From: Candidatus Nomurabacteria bacterium
GTDB taxonomy: Bacteria; Patescibacteriota; Minisyncoccia; Phycocordibacterales; UBA9973
Length of the DNA: 11,172 nucleotides
Assembly: GCA_943354525.1 (NCBI GenBank)
Contig: CALRCI010000010.1
Coordinates: 1-11,172, forward strand
Direction: 5' to 3'
Shown: piece by piece, positions 11,088 to 11,172 of the stretch
Layout: each line of letters starts with the position of its first letter
How positions within the stretch are numbered: the stretch's first letter is position 1
Program-made: the position numbers and the translations under genes
The notes under the pieces: generated by a model
Databases searched by the model: none
What the model saw: only the letters and a program-made list of their open reading frames with translations
Told to the model about the DNA's origin: nothing

Positions 11088-11172
11088 ATGCCCACTGCCT
11101 ACACTCAAAATCTCATATCGGATCTCGGGCTCAAGTCATTTCCGCCAGACATGGCGGACGACATCATCGACC
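11088..11172 (+). CDS. DUF5663-like short protein, cut by window edge
   Basis: ATG 11088 begins 4 bases after the stop of the DHH-like gene and stays open to the window edge (28 codons), with no Shine-Dalgarno. The visible start MPTAYTQNLISDLGLKSFPP followed by DMADDIID resembles the N-terminus of the short CPR proteins annotated DUF5663, with a 'L-x-x-E/D-L-G-L...L/F-P' helix-turn-helix-like opening. That match is from memory and rests on few residues. The tight spacing indicates co-translation with the DHH-like protein, so the two may act together. The function is unknown. Confidence 0.6.
   Translation, partial: MPTAYTQNLISDLGLKSFPPDMADDIID

Noticed and set aside
1..11172. CRISPR array, insertion sequence or prophage genes
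   Set aside because: No regularly spaced direct repeats, transposase, integrase or phage structural motifs are visible. The only inverted-repeat element (6575-6702) encodes no protein.

Overview
The window looks like a chromosomal segment of a Patescibacteria/CPR bacterium, probably Parcubacteria-like. That placement is inferred from several traits together. Housekeeping genes are short and tightly packed, and none of the readable starts has a clear Shine-Dalgarno sequence. Trigger factor has lost its PPIase domain. The LysM-M23 cell-wall peptidase has a 'HxxxxxD' metal site of a type I associate with CPR proteins. There is a short DUF5663-like protein and several lineage-specific unknown genes. 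Nothing here proves the exact lineage.

Layout. 1-1139 (-): 5' part of rny (RNase Y), running off the left edge. 1140-1457: non-coding, with one palindrome and then a near-consensus promoter. 1458-2054 (+): a GlcG/HbpS-like protein. 2123-2716 (-): clpP. 2822-3253 (+): a small putative lipoprotein. 3351-4391 (-): tig. 4493-4648 (-): a 51-residue single-span membrane protein. 4736-5323 (-): ppa. 5366-6562 (-): nusA. 6575-6702: a perfect 31-bp inverted repeat in the nusA leader. 6789-7321 (-): two coupled small genes of unknown function. 7357-7450: three consecutive hairpins. 7463-8632 (-): a membrane-anchored double-LysM/M23 peptidase. 8858-11083 (+): a 741-residue multidomain protein that reads as a degenerate DHH-family phosphoesterase with a duplicated N-terminal module. 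It is followed 4 nt later by the start of a DUF5663-like gene.

How the genes fit together. The minus strand carries core functions: RNA decay (RNase Y), protein quality control (ClpP and trigger factor), pyrophosphate removal (Ppa), transcription elongation and termination (NusA), and wall remodelling (M23). The plus strand carries lower-GC or lineage-specific genes, each with its own TTGACA-type promoter. Two of these share an almost identical promoter-plus-A-rich-leader cassette.

The intergenic DNA is the most unusual part. There are six odd-centred palindromes of the form AGG...CCT with different interiors, a family of terminators built on AAACTC...GAGTTTT, promoters overlapping the preceding terminators, several genes that look leaderless, and a 128-bp inverted-repeat element ahead of nusA. 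The best candidates for something undescribed are the degenerate DHH protein with its partner gene, the AGG...CCT palindrome family and the nusA-leader inverted repeat.
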